Assembly (NCBI GenBank): GCA_045660065.1
Contig: JAZRDC010000112.1
Coordinates: forward strand, 1 to 35,563
Length of the DNA stretch: 35,563 bases
Direction of reading: 5' to 3'
From: RGIG2094 sp045660065
GTDB taxonomy: Bacteria > Bacillota > Clostridia > RGIG6154
This document shows positions 23,526-31,280 of the stretch, piece by piece. A program made the position numbers and the translations under genes. Below the pieces are notes generated by a model. That model saw only the letters and a list, made by a program, of their open reading frames with translations, was not told the origin of the DNA and made no database searches. Within the stretch, counting starts at the first letter, position 1, and every line of letters starts with the position of its first letter.

Positions 23526-24386
23526 ATGGAAATTATGTTTAATGAGATAAAGCCTTATTTGCGATTTGTAAGGTATTTAACAATTGATCCGGAGATGGAT
23601 TATTTTCTTTCTGTACCATATGATGCAAGGTTATTTTTTACAACTGACGGAAGCGGCGTTATAAAAGCCGGAGGCGTTGATTATAAAATGGAGAAAAATA
23701 GTTTGATTATCATTAACTCCGGTGTGAATTATCATCTTAAATCTTCTGAAAAAACGGTTACTTACTTGTCAGTAAATTTTGACTTCACCTATGGGCAGTT
23801 TAATCAAAAAACACCAATTCCTCCCGATTTTGTAAAAAACTATAATAGTAAAAAACTTATCAATCATGTAACCTTTTGCGATACTGTGGAATTAAACGAA
23901 GTGTTTTATATCAAAGAAATTCCTGCAATAGAGAAAAAACTGGTTTCTATGGAAAAAGAGTACGCGAGAAAAATCAATATGCACGAGCTTAAATTAAGTG
24001 CGGCTATGACAGATGTTCTAATCAACTGTCTTCGATTTAAGACAGTTCAGAGTTTTGTAGTAAATGAAAAGGAAGTAGCCGCAAAAATAGTAAATTATTT
24101 ACAGGAAAATTACAGCAGAAATTTCACAAACAAACAAATCGCGGATCTTTTCCATTATCACCCTAATTATACAAGTAATCTTATAAAAAAACATACTGGG
24201 CTTCCGCTTCATCAGTACATTAAAAATATTCGAATAACAAAGGCTGCAGATATGCTTACCGTAACGGATAAAAATGTTTACGAGGTTGCTCTTGAATGTG
24301 GATTTTACGATGTAAGCCATTTTATAAAGTGCTTTAAAGAGATTATAGGAATGACTCCACTGCAATACCGGAATAATTATCAGTAA
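23526..24386 (+). CDS. AraC family transcriptional regulator of the adjacent sugar operon
   Basis: A 286-residue protein with an N-terminal cupin-like sensor domain (residues 1-150, with SLIIINSGVNYHLKS in the barrel) and a C-terminal double helix-turn-helix of AraC type (about 185-284): NFTNKQIADLFHYHPNYTSNLIKKHTGLPLHQYI and VYEVALECGFYDVSHFIKCFKEIIGMTPLQYR. It is divergent from the isomerase-esterase-GH99-like operon with overlapping promoters, so it most likely activates that operon in response to its sugar. An alternative ATG lies three codons in; the first is preceded by AAGGCGG. Confidence 0.92.
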   Translation: MEIMFNEIKPYLRFVRYLTIDPEMDYFLSVPYDARLFFTTDGSGVIKAGGVDYKMEKNSLIIINSGVNYHLKSSEKTVTYLSVNFDFTYGQFNQKTPIPPDFVKNYNSKKLINHVTFCDTVELNEVFYIKEIPAIEKKLVSMEKEYARKINMHELKLSAAMTDVLINCLRFKTVQSFVVNEKEVAAKIVNYLQENYSRNFTNKQIADLFHYHPNYTSNLIKKHTGLPLHQYIKNIRITKAADMLTVTDKNVYEVALECGFYDVSHFIKCFKEIIGMTPLQYRNNYQ

Positions 24387-24433
24387 TTCATAAATCGGAA
24401 TTCTGAAAAATTTGTGAAACTCAAAAGTTTGTG

Positions 24434-24462
24434 TTGAAATGATTTAAAAGGTGTGTTATACT
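24434..24462 (+). promoter_or_regulatory. Promoter of the acyltransferase-DUF1385-prmC operon
   Basis: TTGAAA (24434-24439), a 17-bp spacer and TATACT (24457-24462), giving a leader of about 60 bases. Confidence 0.75.
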
Positions 24463-24528
24463 TAAATGAAACGAATTTTTAAGTTTTTGTCGCACAAAGC
24501 GGTAATATTTATGTGAGGTTTATATAAT

Positions 24529-25572
24529 TTGACAGCAGTACCATTTATAGTTTTGCTTGTAATTTTTGCCGGTACGAAAATTACACCAAAAGGAACATAT
24601 AATGATAATTATTTATCTTTAAAAAATACAAACGCATTAAGAGGAATGTGTGCATTGATTGTTGCAATGCAGCATACCTGCGCTTATCAGCACGATAAGT
24701 GGACAGCACCTTTCCTTTATATCGGATTTTTGTGCACAAGTATTTTCTTTTTTCTGTCAGGATACGGACTTATGTATAGCCTGGACAATAAGAAGAGATA
24801 TCTTAAAAACTTTTTGAAAAGAAGACTACTTGCAGTATTAATTCCATATTTGTTTGCAAATGCAATTTATTTGTGCATCAGACAGGCAGTTGGGATTGAA
24901 ACCACATTAACAGGATTTATTGAAATGTACCAAAAAGGAGAGCCTTATGTGTCTTTCAGTTGGTTTGTAATTTCAATTATGTATTTTTATGTGCTTTTTT
25001 ATGTGGTTTTCAATGTGTTCAAAAGAAACATTGCAGTTTTTTTAATGATACCAGGAAGCGTACTTTATATGTATCTTGTAAAGAAAATCGGATTTGACTA
25101 CCATTGGTATACAACTTTTCTTTGTTTTGCGGGCGGTGTGATATGGTATCGGTACCGTGATGTTTTGACAGAAATTGCAAAAAAACAGAATTTTTTAAAA
25201 GTTTTTTTAATGTTTTTGATAATGCTTGCACTTTTGTTTGCAACATTTAAAAATGTTTATTTTTACATTGCAGGTTCAAATATTACAGCACTTTGTTTTC
25301 AGATTGTTGTTATGCTTTGTCTGCAGAAAATCAGAATTCACAATTTTATACTTGAATTTTTAGGCAGAATATCTTTTGAGTTTTACATTCTGCACGGAAT
25401 TGTTATAAAAATATTTAACGAATACATTGTGCTTCACGGTCAGTTGTATGTTCTTGCGGTAATGGCTACATCAATGCTTATTGCTGTAATTTTGTATAAA
25501 CTGGACAAAAAAATAGTTCCGTGGGCTATTGGCACTGAATACAGAAAGAAAAGGGTGATAGAAAATGAGTAA
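24529..25572 (+). CDS. Acyltransferase 3 (AT3) family membrane protein
   Basis: A 347-residue protein with about ten membrane helices of the AT3/OafA-like family. The catalytic Arg-His arrangement is visible in LRGMCALIVAMQHTC near residue 38, followed by the characteristic FFFLSGYGLMYS. These proteins move acyl groups (acetyl or succinyl) onto sugars of surface polymers or exported glycans. The gene begins with TTG at 24529, with GTGAGG 10 bases upstream. It overlaps the DUF1385 gene by 8 bases, so expression is coupled to it. Confidence 0.85.
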   Translation: MTAVPFIVLLVIFAGTKITPKGTYNDNYLSLKNTNALRGMCALIVAMQHTCAYQHDKWTAPFLYIGFLCTSIFFFLSGYGLMYSLDNKKRYLKNFLKRRLLAVLIPYLFANAIYLCIRQAVGIETTLTGFIEMYQKGEPYVSFSWFVISIMYFYVLFYVVFNVFKRNIAVFLMIPGSVLYMYLVKKIGFDYHWYTTFLCFAGGVIWYRYRDVLTEIAKKQNFLKVFLMFLIMLALLFATFKNVYFYIAGSNITALCFQIVVMLCLQKIRIHNFILEFLGRISFEFYILHGIVIKIFNEYIVLHGQLYVLAVMATSMLIAVILYKLDKKIVPWAIGTEYRKKRVIENE

Positions 25573-26494
25573 AGAAATCCATAAAACTTCAATAGGCGGT
25601 CAGGCTGTAATGGAAGGCGTTATGATGCGCGGGCCGAAGTCTTACGCAGTTGCAGTAAGAAAACCTGACGGCGAAATTATTGTTGACACAAAACAACTTC
25701 CCGATAAAAAGAAAAACTGGTTTGTTAAACTTCCCATTGTAAGAGGGTGCATCAACTTTGTTCAGTCATTGGTGCTTGGAACAAAAACTCTTATGTATTC
25801 TGCAGAATTTGTTGATCTGGAGGAGGAAGAACCATCAAAATTTGACAAATGGCTTGAAGATAAACTTGGTGATAAAATCAAAGATATTGTAATTTATTTT
25901 TCAGTGGTTTTGTCATTGTTTTTGTCTGTGGGACTTTTTATACTTCTTCCAACATGGATTGTAGGATTTACAAAATATTTTATTGAAAGTCCGTTGCTCA
26001 AAAGTCTTATTGAAGGCGTTGTGAGAATTCTGATATTCCTGATATACCTTTGGGCAGTTTCAAAAATGAATGAGATTAAAAGAGTTTTCCAGTATCATGG
26101 GGCAGAGCATAAAACAATTGCCTGCTACGAAGCGGGGCTTGAACTTACAGTTGAAAATGCAAAGAAAATGACAAGACTTCACCCAAGATGCGGAACAAGT
26201 TTCCTTTTAATTGTAATGGTGGTAAGTATTATTTTCTTCTCATTTTTAAGATGGGAAAATGTGCTTATAAGAAGCCTTACAAGAATAGCACTTTTACCTG
26301 TTGTTGCAGGCGTTTCATATGAGATTATCAAGTTTGCAGGAAGACACGATAATATTTTAACAGAAATTATCGGATATCCTGGGCTTTGTCTGCAGAAAAT
26401 AACAACAATCGAACCTGATGACAGCCAGTTGGAAGTTGCAATTGAGTCAATGAAAGCAGTTTTAACTGATAATCCTGAAGAGGACAGATGGTAA
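25565..26494 (+). CDS. DUF1385 family membrane protein (YqhQ-like)
   Basis: A 309-residue protein of the DUF1385 family. The typical start IGGQAVMEGVMMRGP, the central FQYHGAEHKTIACYEAG with a His-Glu-His cluster, TRLHPRCGTSF, and the C-terminal GRHDNILTEIIGYPGLCLQKITT are all present; four membrane segments lie between them. The biochemical role is unknown; the gene commonly sits next to prmC, as here. It overlaps the upstream acyltransferase gene by 8 bases and shares one base with prmC (TAATG). Confidence 0.93.
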   Translation: MSKEIHKTSIGGQAVMEGVMMRGPKSYAVAVRKPDGEIIVDTKQLPDKKKNWFVKLPIVRGCINFVQSLVLGTKTLMYSAEFVDLEEEEPSKFDKWLEDKLGDKIKDIVIYFSVVLSLFLSVGLFILLPTWIVGFTKYFIESPLLKSLIEGVVRILIFLIYLWAVSKMNEIKRVFQYHGAEHKTIACYEAGLELTVENAKKMTRLHPRCGTSFLLIVMVVSIIFFSFLRWENVLIRSLTRIALLPVVAGVSYEIIKFAGRHDNILTEIIGYPGLCLQKITTIEPDDSQLEVAIESMKAVLTDNPEEDRW

Positions 26495-27327
26495 TGAAAT
26501 TAAAAGATGTTTTAAAGTATGCAGAAAACAAACTAAAAGACGGCGGAGTTGCTGAATACAAATCAGACGCCCGTTTTTTAACAAGTGATTTTTTGCAAGG
26601 CGATTTAAGCAGCATCATAATAACACCAAGTAAGGAAGTTGATATTTCCGCACTTGATGAAATGCTTGATAAAAGAATTTCAGGTATGCCTTGTCAGTAT
26701 GTAACAAAAAATGTTCAGTTTATGTCTTTAGACTTTGAAGTAAACGAAAATGTTTTAATTCCAAGACAAGACACCGAACTTTTAGTTGAAACAATTTTAA
26801 AAATAAGACCTAATAATCCTGAAATACTTGATATCTGCACAGGAAGCGGATGTATTGCAGTATCACTGGCAAAATATATTAACTGCAAAAAAGTAAGAGC
26901 CTGCGATATAAGTGAAAAAGCCATTGAAATTGCAAAGAAAAATGCGGAAAAAAACGGAGTGGAAATTGAGTTTTATAAAGATGATATTTTAAATTCCGAA
27001 AAGTATGATCACAAGTATGATATAGTTGTTTCCAATCCACCGTACATTGAAACGGAAGTAGTTTTAAGTCTTGACAGCGTGGTAAAAGACTACGAACCGG
27101 GTATAGCATTAGATGGTGGAAAAGACGGGCTTGATTTTTATAATAAAATTTCAGACTATGCGAAAAATATCTTGAAAGAAGATGGTGTTCTGGCATTTGA
27201 AATAGGGTATAATCAGGCATCAGATGTGCATAGAATATTAACACAAAAGGGTTATGAAGAAATAACACTTTTGCAGGATTTGTCAGGTAATGACAGGGTT
27301 ATTACCGCAAAATTAAAAAAATTATAA
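26494..27327 (+). CDS. prmC: Peptide chain release factor N5-glutamine methyltransferase
   Basis: A 277-residue SAM-dependent methyltransferase that methylates the GGQ glutamine of release factors RF1 and RF2. An N-terminal helical substrate-binding domain is followed by the SAM motif LDICTGSGCIAVSLA and the catalytic NPPY (VSNPPYIE); QYVTKNVQFMSLDFEV and LIPRQDTE are typical of PrmC. I choose the ATG at 26494, which shares one base with the upstream stop (TAATG) and has GAGGA 9 bases before it; the ATG at 26488 is too close to that site. prfA, its frequent neighbour, is absent; the infC operon follows. Confidence 0.95.
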   Translation: MKLKDVLKYAENKLKDGGVAEYKSDARFLTSDFLQGDLSSIIITPSKEVDISALDEMLDKRISGMPCQYVTKNVQFMSLDFEVNENVLIPRQDTELLVETILKIRPNNPEILDICTGSGCIAVSLAKYINCKKVRACDISEKAIEIAKKNAEKNGVEIEFYKDDILNSEKYDHKYDIVVSNPPYIETEVVLSLDSVVKDYEPGIALDGGKDGLDFYNKISDYAKNILKEDGVLAFEIGYNQASDVHRILTQKGYEEITLLQDLSGNDRVITAKLKKL

Positions 27328-27334
27328 AAAAGTG

Positions 27335-27363
27335 TTGACAAAGTTTAAAAAGTATGGTATCAT
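27335..27363 (+). promoter_or_regulatory. Promoter of the infC-rpmI-rplT operon
   Basis: Perfect TTGACA (27335-27340), a 17-bp spacer and TATCAT (27358-27363), beginning 8 bases after the prmC stop. Confidence 0.85.
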
Positions 27364-27383
27364 ACAATAGTTAATAAAGCAGA

Positions 27384-27493
27384 AGATTACTTCTCACCCC
27401 AAGTAAATGGCGAAGGGGTCAATACCTAAGGTTAGTGGTAGAGAACTGTTTTATTGCGGTTCTCTATATTTTTTTTGAACCGAAAAGTAATCT
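27384..27493 (+). promoter_or_regulatory. L20-type autoregulatory leader of infC
   Basis: The leader contains ACCCC/GGGGT pairing, an intrinsic terminator (TAGAGAAC 27439-27446 with GTTCTCTA 27459-27466, then eight T to 27476), and a long-range 9-bp helix between AGATTACTT (27384-27392) and AAGTAATCT (27485-27493) enclosing the whole element. This is the layout of the L20 leader known from Bacillus, where free ribosomal protein L20 binds a 23S-rRNA-like fold and promotes termination. L20 is encoded at the end of this operon. Assignment rests on layout and gene context. Confidence 0.8.
27439..27476 (+). terminator. Attenuator terminator in the infC leader
   Basis: An 8-bp perfect stem TAGAGAAC/GTTCTCTA, a 12-base loop, then TATTTTTTTT. 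It lies 44 bases before the infC start codon, so it controls the whole operon. Confidence 0.88.
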
Positions 27494-27520
27494 GTAACTT
27501 AAATTTTGGAGGTGTTTTGT

Positions 27521-28036
27521 ATAGCTACGAAACAAGAAGTAATGTTAAATGAGCAGATACGAGATAAGGAAGTAAGAGTCATCGACTCTGAGGGCGGTCA
27601 GCTTGGCGTTATGTCAGCGAAAGAGGCGTTAAACCTCGCTCTTCAGAAAAATCTTGACCTTGTTAAAATTGCTCCACACGCAGTTCCACCGGTTTGCAAA
27701 ATCATGGACTATGGTAAATATCGTTTTGAAATTGCAAAACGCGAAAAAGAAGCAAAGAAAAACCAGAGTGTGGTTAACATTAAAGAAGTAAGACTTTCTC
27801 CTACAACTGATGAACATGATTTCAATACAAAAGTTTCTCAGGCTAAGAAGTTCCTCAGTAAGAAAGATAAAGTTAAGGTTACAATTCGTTTCAGAGGTAG
27901 AGAAGTTGCTTATTCAAAAGCCGGCGAAATTATGCTTGACAGATTTGCCGAAGCTCTTGAAGAGGTTGGTAACATTGATAAAAAACCTAAACTTGAAGGT
28001 AAAAATATGTCAATGTTTATTACACCTAAGAACTAA
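27521..28036 (+). CDS. infC: Translation initiation factor IF-3, probable AUA start
   Basis: A 171-residue IF-3, which binds the 30S subunit, enforces start-codon choice and prevents premature joining of 50S. The N-domain LNEQIRDKEVRVIDSEGGQLGVM, the linker ending in MDYGKYRFE and the C-domain VKVTIRFRGREVAYS are all present. GGAGG (27508-27512) places the start 8 bases on, at an ATA codon (27521). No ATG, GTG or TTG lies in range; the first ATG (27542) lacks a good binding site. infC genes often start with such non-standard AUN codons, which IF-3 itself rejects, giving feedback control. It is the first gene of the operon with rpmI and rplT. Confidence 0.93.
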   Translation: MATKQEVMLNEQIRDKEVRVIDSEGGQLGVMSAKEALNLALQKNLDLVKIAPHAVPPVCKIMDYGKYRFEIAKREKEAKKNQSVVNIKEVRLSPTTDEHDFNTKVSQAKKFLSKKDKVKVTIRFRGREVAYSKAGEIMLDRFAEALEEVGNIDKKPKLEGKNMSMFITPKN

Positions 28037-28064
28037 TCAAATTTTTATAAAGGAGTTTTGTAAA

Positions 28065-28262
28065 ATGCCTAAATTGAAAACACACAGAGCAGCCGCTAAA
28101 AGATTTAGCCTTACAAAAAACGGCAAAGTTAAAAGAGGCAGTGCTTACAGAAGTCACATTTTGACAAAGAAGACAACAAAGAGAAAAAGAGGATTAAGAA
28201 AAATGGCGTATGCATCACCTGCAAACGCAAAGGTAATCAAAAAGTTGATTCCTTACAAATAA
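28065..28262 (+). CDS. rpmI: 50S ribosomal protein L35
   Basis: A 65-residue, strongly basic protein matching L35 along its full length: MPKLKTHRAAAKRF at the start, GSAYRSHILTKKTTKRKRGLRK in the middle and a short lysine-rich end. The ATG follows AAGGAG with 9 bases of spacing, 28 bases after infC. The same frame is open upstream but that extension lies inside infC and has no support. It is the middle gene of the conserved infC-rpmI-rplT operon. Confidence 0.97.
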   Translation: MPKLKTHRAAAKRFSLTKNGKVKRGSAYRSHILTKKTTKRKRGLRKMAYASPANAKVIKKLIPYK

Positions 28263-28294
28263 AACTTATCAGAAAAATTCAGGAGGTAATATAA

Positions 28295-28648
28295 ATGGCT
28301 CGTGTTAAAGGTGCTGTAACAACTAGACAGCGTCATAAAAAAATCTTAAAACTTGCTAAAGGCTACAGAGGAGCGAAAAGCAAACAGTTCAGAACTGCTA
28401 ACGAAGCAGTAATGAAATCATTAGTATATGCATATATCGGAAGAAAGCAGAAGAAGAGAAACTTCAGAAATCTCTGGATTACAAGAATCAACGCTGCTGC
28501 AAGAATGAACGATATTTCATATTCAAAATTCATGAATGGTCTTAAAAAAGCTGGTATCACTCTTAACAGAAAAGTATTGGCAGACCTCGCAGTTAACGAT
28601 CCTGCTGCATTTGCATCATTGGTTGAAACTGCTAAAAACAGCTTATAA
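28295..28648 (+). CDS. rplT: 50S ribosomal protein L20
   Basis: A 117-residue basic protein of standard L20 length. MARVKGAVTTRQRHKKILKLAKGYRG is the rRNA-binding extension and WITRINAAARMNDISYSKFM the globular domain. L20 is an early 50S assembly protein and, in Firmicutes, the autorepressor that binds the infC leader. AGGAGGT precedes the ATG by 6 to 7 bases. It is the last gene of the operon and is followed by a terminator. Confidence 0.98.
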   Translation: MARVKGAVTTRQRHKKILKLAKGYRGAKSKQFRTANEAVMKSLVYAYIGRKQKKRNFRNLWITRINAAARMNDISYSKFMNGLKKAGITLNRKVLADLAVNDPAAFASLVETAKNSL

Positions 28649-28660
28649 TTCAAAAAAATT

Positions 28661-28686
28661 AAGCCACCTTTAAAGGTGGCTTTTTT
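28661..28686 (+). terminator. Rho-independent terminator after rplT
   Basis: AAGCCACCT (28661-28669) pairs with AGGTGGCTT (28674-28682), followed by TTTTTT. The A-run to its left may let it serve the convergent EamA gene too. Confidence 0.92.
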
Positions 28687-28696
28687 GTTATATAAT

Positions 28697-29566
28697 TTAA
28701 AGATTTAAAAGAATCAGTGCAATCGTTCCCACGAAAAGTCCGCACCATTGATGAAAACGCAAGGTTTCTTTGTAAACAATTACTGAAAATATCATTGTTA
28801 TTACTAATCCGCCAACTGCAATGCCGGGGAAGATTATGCTTTCTGAAAGTGGGGAAGAGAGCAATAGTAGTATAAATAAATTAAGTGCGGCACTGCTTAT
28901 TCCGCCAATTGCAGGACAAATAAGAAGTCCTTTTTTTATTTCTTTTATTTTGCAACCGTCATCCTTTAAATATAGTGTAAGAGAAATCAAAAACGCAATA
29001 GCAGATGCAAAAAACATCATTGAATTTCCAAATTTTCCGTCAAATTCCAGTTGCTGGTATTTTTGTATAATGGAACAACCTGCATTTCCAACTAAAAGCA
29101 TTGCGGCATACAAAAGCCATTTTAATGAAACTGATGTGTTTTTGCTTCCTTTTTCAGGTTTGAAGCAAAGATAAAGTGCAAGTATTATTAAAATAATGCC
29201 TGATAATATGGTTGCGCTGAGAGGATTGTTCCAGAAAACAAATCCCCACAAAGCAACTGCGATTAAAGACAGTTGTTTTACAAAGGCGGTAAGGGATACA
29301 GATCCTGCCTGATATGCCTTGAACATTCCAATCATTGCTACAGTATAAGATATGCCATAAATGATTGAATATTTAAAAACTTTCAGGTTTATGCCTGATT
29401 CAGAAAGGCATATGATACCCCAGGCGATAAAGGCAGAAAAAGTAACAACTGCAGAATACAGAAACGAAGTATTTTTTTTGTTGTCTGAGTATCTTCCAAA
29501 CAGTGAACTCATAATGCTTAACATTGCAGATGAAGTCATTGCTAAAACAAGAAAAATGTATTCCAT
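28697..29566 (-). CDS. EamA/DMT family transporter
   Basis: A 289-residue membrane protein with about ten helices in two similar halves, the drug/metabolite transporter (EamA) pattern. The second half ends with the typical SESIIFPGIAVGGLVITMIFSVIVYKETLRFHQWCG, where a final helix pair includes YKE. Substrates of the family range from amino acids to sugars and metabolites; none can be named here. The start shares one base with the upstream phosphatase stop (TAATG), so the two genes are translationally coupled. Confidence 0.88.
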   Translation of the reverse strand: MEYIFLVLAMTSSAMLSIMSSLFGRYSDNKKNTSFLYSAVVTFSAFIAWGIICLSESGINLKVFKYSIIYGISYTVAMIGMFKAYQAGSVSLTAFVKQLSLIAVALWGFVFWNNPLSATILSGIILIILALYLCFKPEKGSKNTSVSLKWLLYAAMLLVGNAGCSIIQKYQQLEFDGKFGNSMMFFASAIAFLISLTLYLKDDGCKIKEIKKGLLICPAIGGISSAALNLFILLLLSSPLSESIIFPGIAVGGLVITMIFSVIVYKETLRFHQWCGLFVGTIALILLNL

Positions 29567-30204
29567 TATTTAACACCCTCCTCTGTTGTTTTGTTTTCAA
29601 GATGTCCGGTGTAACCTATTGTGGTAAGGTTTGCTTTGCCACTGTCATATTCTGCAATGGTAATTGATGCATTGGGAACATGGGGAATAGCTTTGATATT
29701 TTCAAGTGTGGTGTTTGTCCAAGCGGCACGAAGTGTGCGTATAATTCCGCCGTGAGTTGCAATTACAACAGTTTTTCCCTGATTTAATTCTGCAATTTTT
29801 TCAAATGTCAGTTTTCCACGCTCCATTGCATCGGCGTAACTTTCTCCACCGTCAAATCTGGAAACCCCCGGATTTGTTCTATATAGTTCAAAACTTACGG
29901 GAAATTCTTTTTTAACATCTTCAATAAGTTTGCCTTCCCAATCACCAACATCAACTTCGCGCAGGGTGAAGAGTTTGTTTACAGGAATATTTAATGCATC
30001 GGCAAGAGGTTTTACTGTATCGTATGCACGGATTAAATCACTTGAGTAAATGGCACCTACCTTGAAATTTTCAGCAATATACTTGGCAATGGATTTTGCC
30101 TGAGCCTGTCCGATATCGTCCAAAGCAACATCCATTTGACCTGAAAATCTTTTTTCTTTGTTTCCCATACTAAAGCCGTGTCTTATTATTAAAAATTTAA
30201 CCAT
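29566..30204 (-). CDS. Histidine phosphatase family protein
   Basis: A 212-residue phosphoglycerate-mutase-like phosphatase. The phosphorylated His is in FLIIRHGFSMGN, with SSDLIRAYDTV, LREVDVGDWEG and IATHGGIIRTL completing the active site. The Glu usual after RHG is Phe here (RHGF), so it is likely a phosphatase with a relaxed or unusual substrate. I choose the ATG at 30204, with GAGG 6 bases upstream and the family start MVKFLIIRHG; the longer open frame upstream crosses the promoter region. It is the first gene of a pair with the EamA transporter, divergent from an AraC-type regulator. Confidence 0.9.
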   Translation of the reverse strand: MVKFLIIRHGFSMGNKEKRFSGQMDVALDDIGQAQAKSIAKYIAENFKVGAIYSSDLIRAYDTVKPLADALNIPVNKLFTLREVDVGDWEGKLIEDVKKEFPVSFELYRTNPGVSRFDGGESYADAMERGKLTFEKIAELNQGKTVVIATHGGIIRTLRAAWTNTTLENIKAIPHVPNASITIAEYDSGKANLTTIGYTGHLENKTTEEGVK

Positions 30205-30235
30205 ATTACACCTCGTTTTATATATTTCTAAATAT

Positions 30236-30263
30236 ATCATAACATAATAAATAATATATACAA
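30236..30263 (-). promoter_or_regulatory. Promoter of the phosphatase-EamA operon
   Basis: Minus strand: TTGTAT (30263-30258), a 16-bp spacer and TATGAT (30241-30236). Its -35 box directly abuts the -35 box of the opposing promoter. Confidence 0.65.
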
Positions 30264-30292
30264 TTGACAATTTTGCGTATAAGATGTATAAT
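30264..30292 (+). promoter_or_regulatory. Consensus promoter of the AraC-type regulator at 30319
   Basis: Perfect TTGACA (30264-30269), a 17-bp spacer and perfect TATAAT (30287-30292). The back-to-back arrangement with the leftward promoter leaves no space between the -35 boxes. Confidence 0.9.
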
Positions 30293-30318
30293 CTTGTTAA
30301 GTGTTCAGGAGGATTGCG

Positions 30319-31215
30319 ATGAATGATTATATCAAAATGTGCGTAGAAAAAAATGCAGATTTTTGCATTTATTACGGAAAAGGCAAATACAGGTCTACCT
30401 ACGAACAGATGTTGCATTATGACACAAATTATACAATAAGTTATTTCTTGTGTTGTTCGGGAAATATTAAAATAAGCGGAAATCAGTATAATTTAACCTC
30501 AGGTAATGTGGTAATTATGAATCCTAAAGAAATACACAAATGCGAAATTGTTGAAAATAGTTATCACGAAAGAGTGTCTGTCTGTATAAACAAGTCGTTT
30601 TTTAATGAGTTTTGTTCATCATGCAAAGAGTTGTATGATTTTTTTGAAAATCGTAAAGAGGGAGCAGGGAATGTTATACCGTCTGATGTTTCAGACAATT
30701 TTGGCTTACATTCTTTGTTTGAACAAATATTAACCTTAGCACAGAACAAAAGTACAAAAAATAAAGTTTTATTGAATTGCAAAATCACAGAACTTTTGTA
30801 TCAACTGTCCGATGTACTTCCAAGAACAAATTTATCACCTGTATTTTGTGTGGATGAAAACCCCGTTATTTCAGAAACTATAAAATATATAGACGGGCAT
30901 TTTTCGGAAGATATCAATTGCTCTGAAATAGCAAAAAAGGTTTCGGTGAGCAAATTTCATCTTGACCATATGTTCAAAGAATTTGTGGGAATATCTTTGT
31001 GGGAATATGTGGTGTTGAAAAGATTGTTATTTGTAAACCAGAATATTCAAAGAGGTGTTTCTGTTAATGAAGCATCTTATTTAGCGGGCTTTCATAACTA
31101 TTCTAATTTTTACAGACTGTATAAAAAACATTTTAATATTACTCCTGCAGAATACAAAAGCACGTTTAAATATAAAAATGTAACAAATATGTGCGAAATT
31201 GTTGAAAAACCGTAA
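30319..31215 (+). CDS. AraC family transcriptional regulator
   Basis: A 298-residue regulator with an N-terminal cupin sensor (NLTSGNVVIMNPKEIHKCE is the barrel segment) and a C-terminal AraC DNA-binding domain from about residue 195: INCSEIAKKVSVSKFHLDHMFKEFVGISLWEYV and VNEASYLAGFHNYSNFYRLYKKHFNITPAEYK. The start is the ATG at 30319 with CAGGAGGA 5 bases before it; a GTG at 30301 is in frame but lacks a site. It diverges from the phosphatase-EamA pair with abutting promoters, so those are its likeliest targets. The inducer is unknown. Confidence 0.9.
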   Translation: MNDYIKMCVEKNADFCIYYGKGKYRSTYEQMLHYDTNYTISYFLCCSGNIKISGNQYNLTSGNVVIMNPKEIHKCEIVENSYHERVSVCINKSFFNEFCSSCKELYDFFENRKEGAGNVIPSDVSDNFGLHSLFEQILTLAQNKSTKNKVLLNCKITELLYQLSDVLPRTNLSPVFCVDENPVISETIKYIDGHFSEDINCSEIAKKVSVSKFHLDHMFKEFVGISLWEYVVLKRLLFVNQNIQRGVSVNEASYLAGFHNYSNFYRLYKKHFNITPAEYKSTFKYKNVTNMCEIVEKP

Positions 31216-31230
31216 TTTTTGTGGTATAAT
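31202..31230 (+). promoter_or_regulatory. Promoter of the YitT-like gene
   Basis: TTGAAA (31202-31207), a 17-bp spacer and TATAAT (31225-31230). The -35 box lies inside the last codons of the upstream regulator gene. Confidence 0.85.
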
Positions 31231-31280
31231 CATTAAGTAATTGATTTTTACTAATTAAATAAGTTTCAGGGGGAAATTTA

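Noticed and set aside
30205..30417. Upstream extension of the second histidine phosphatase
   Set aside because: It crosses both divergent promoters and the start of the AraC gene, and the family starts at MVKFLIIRHG.
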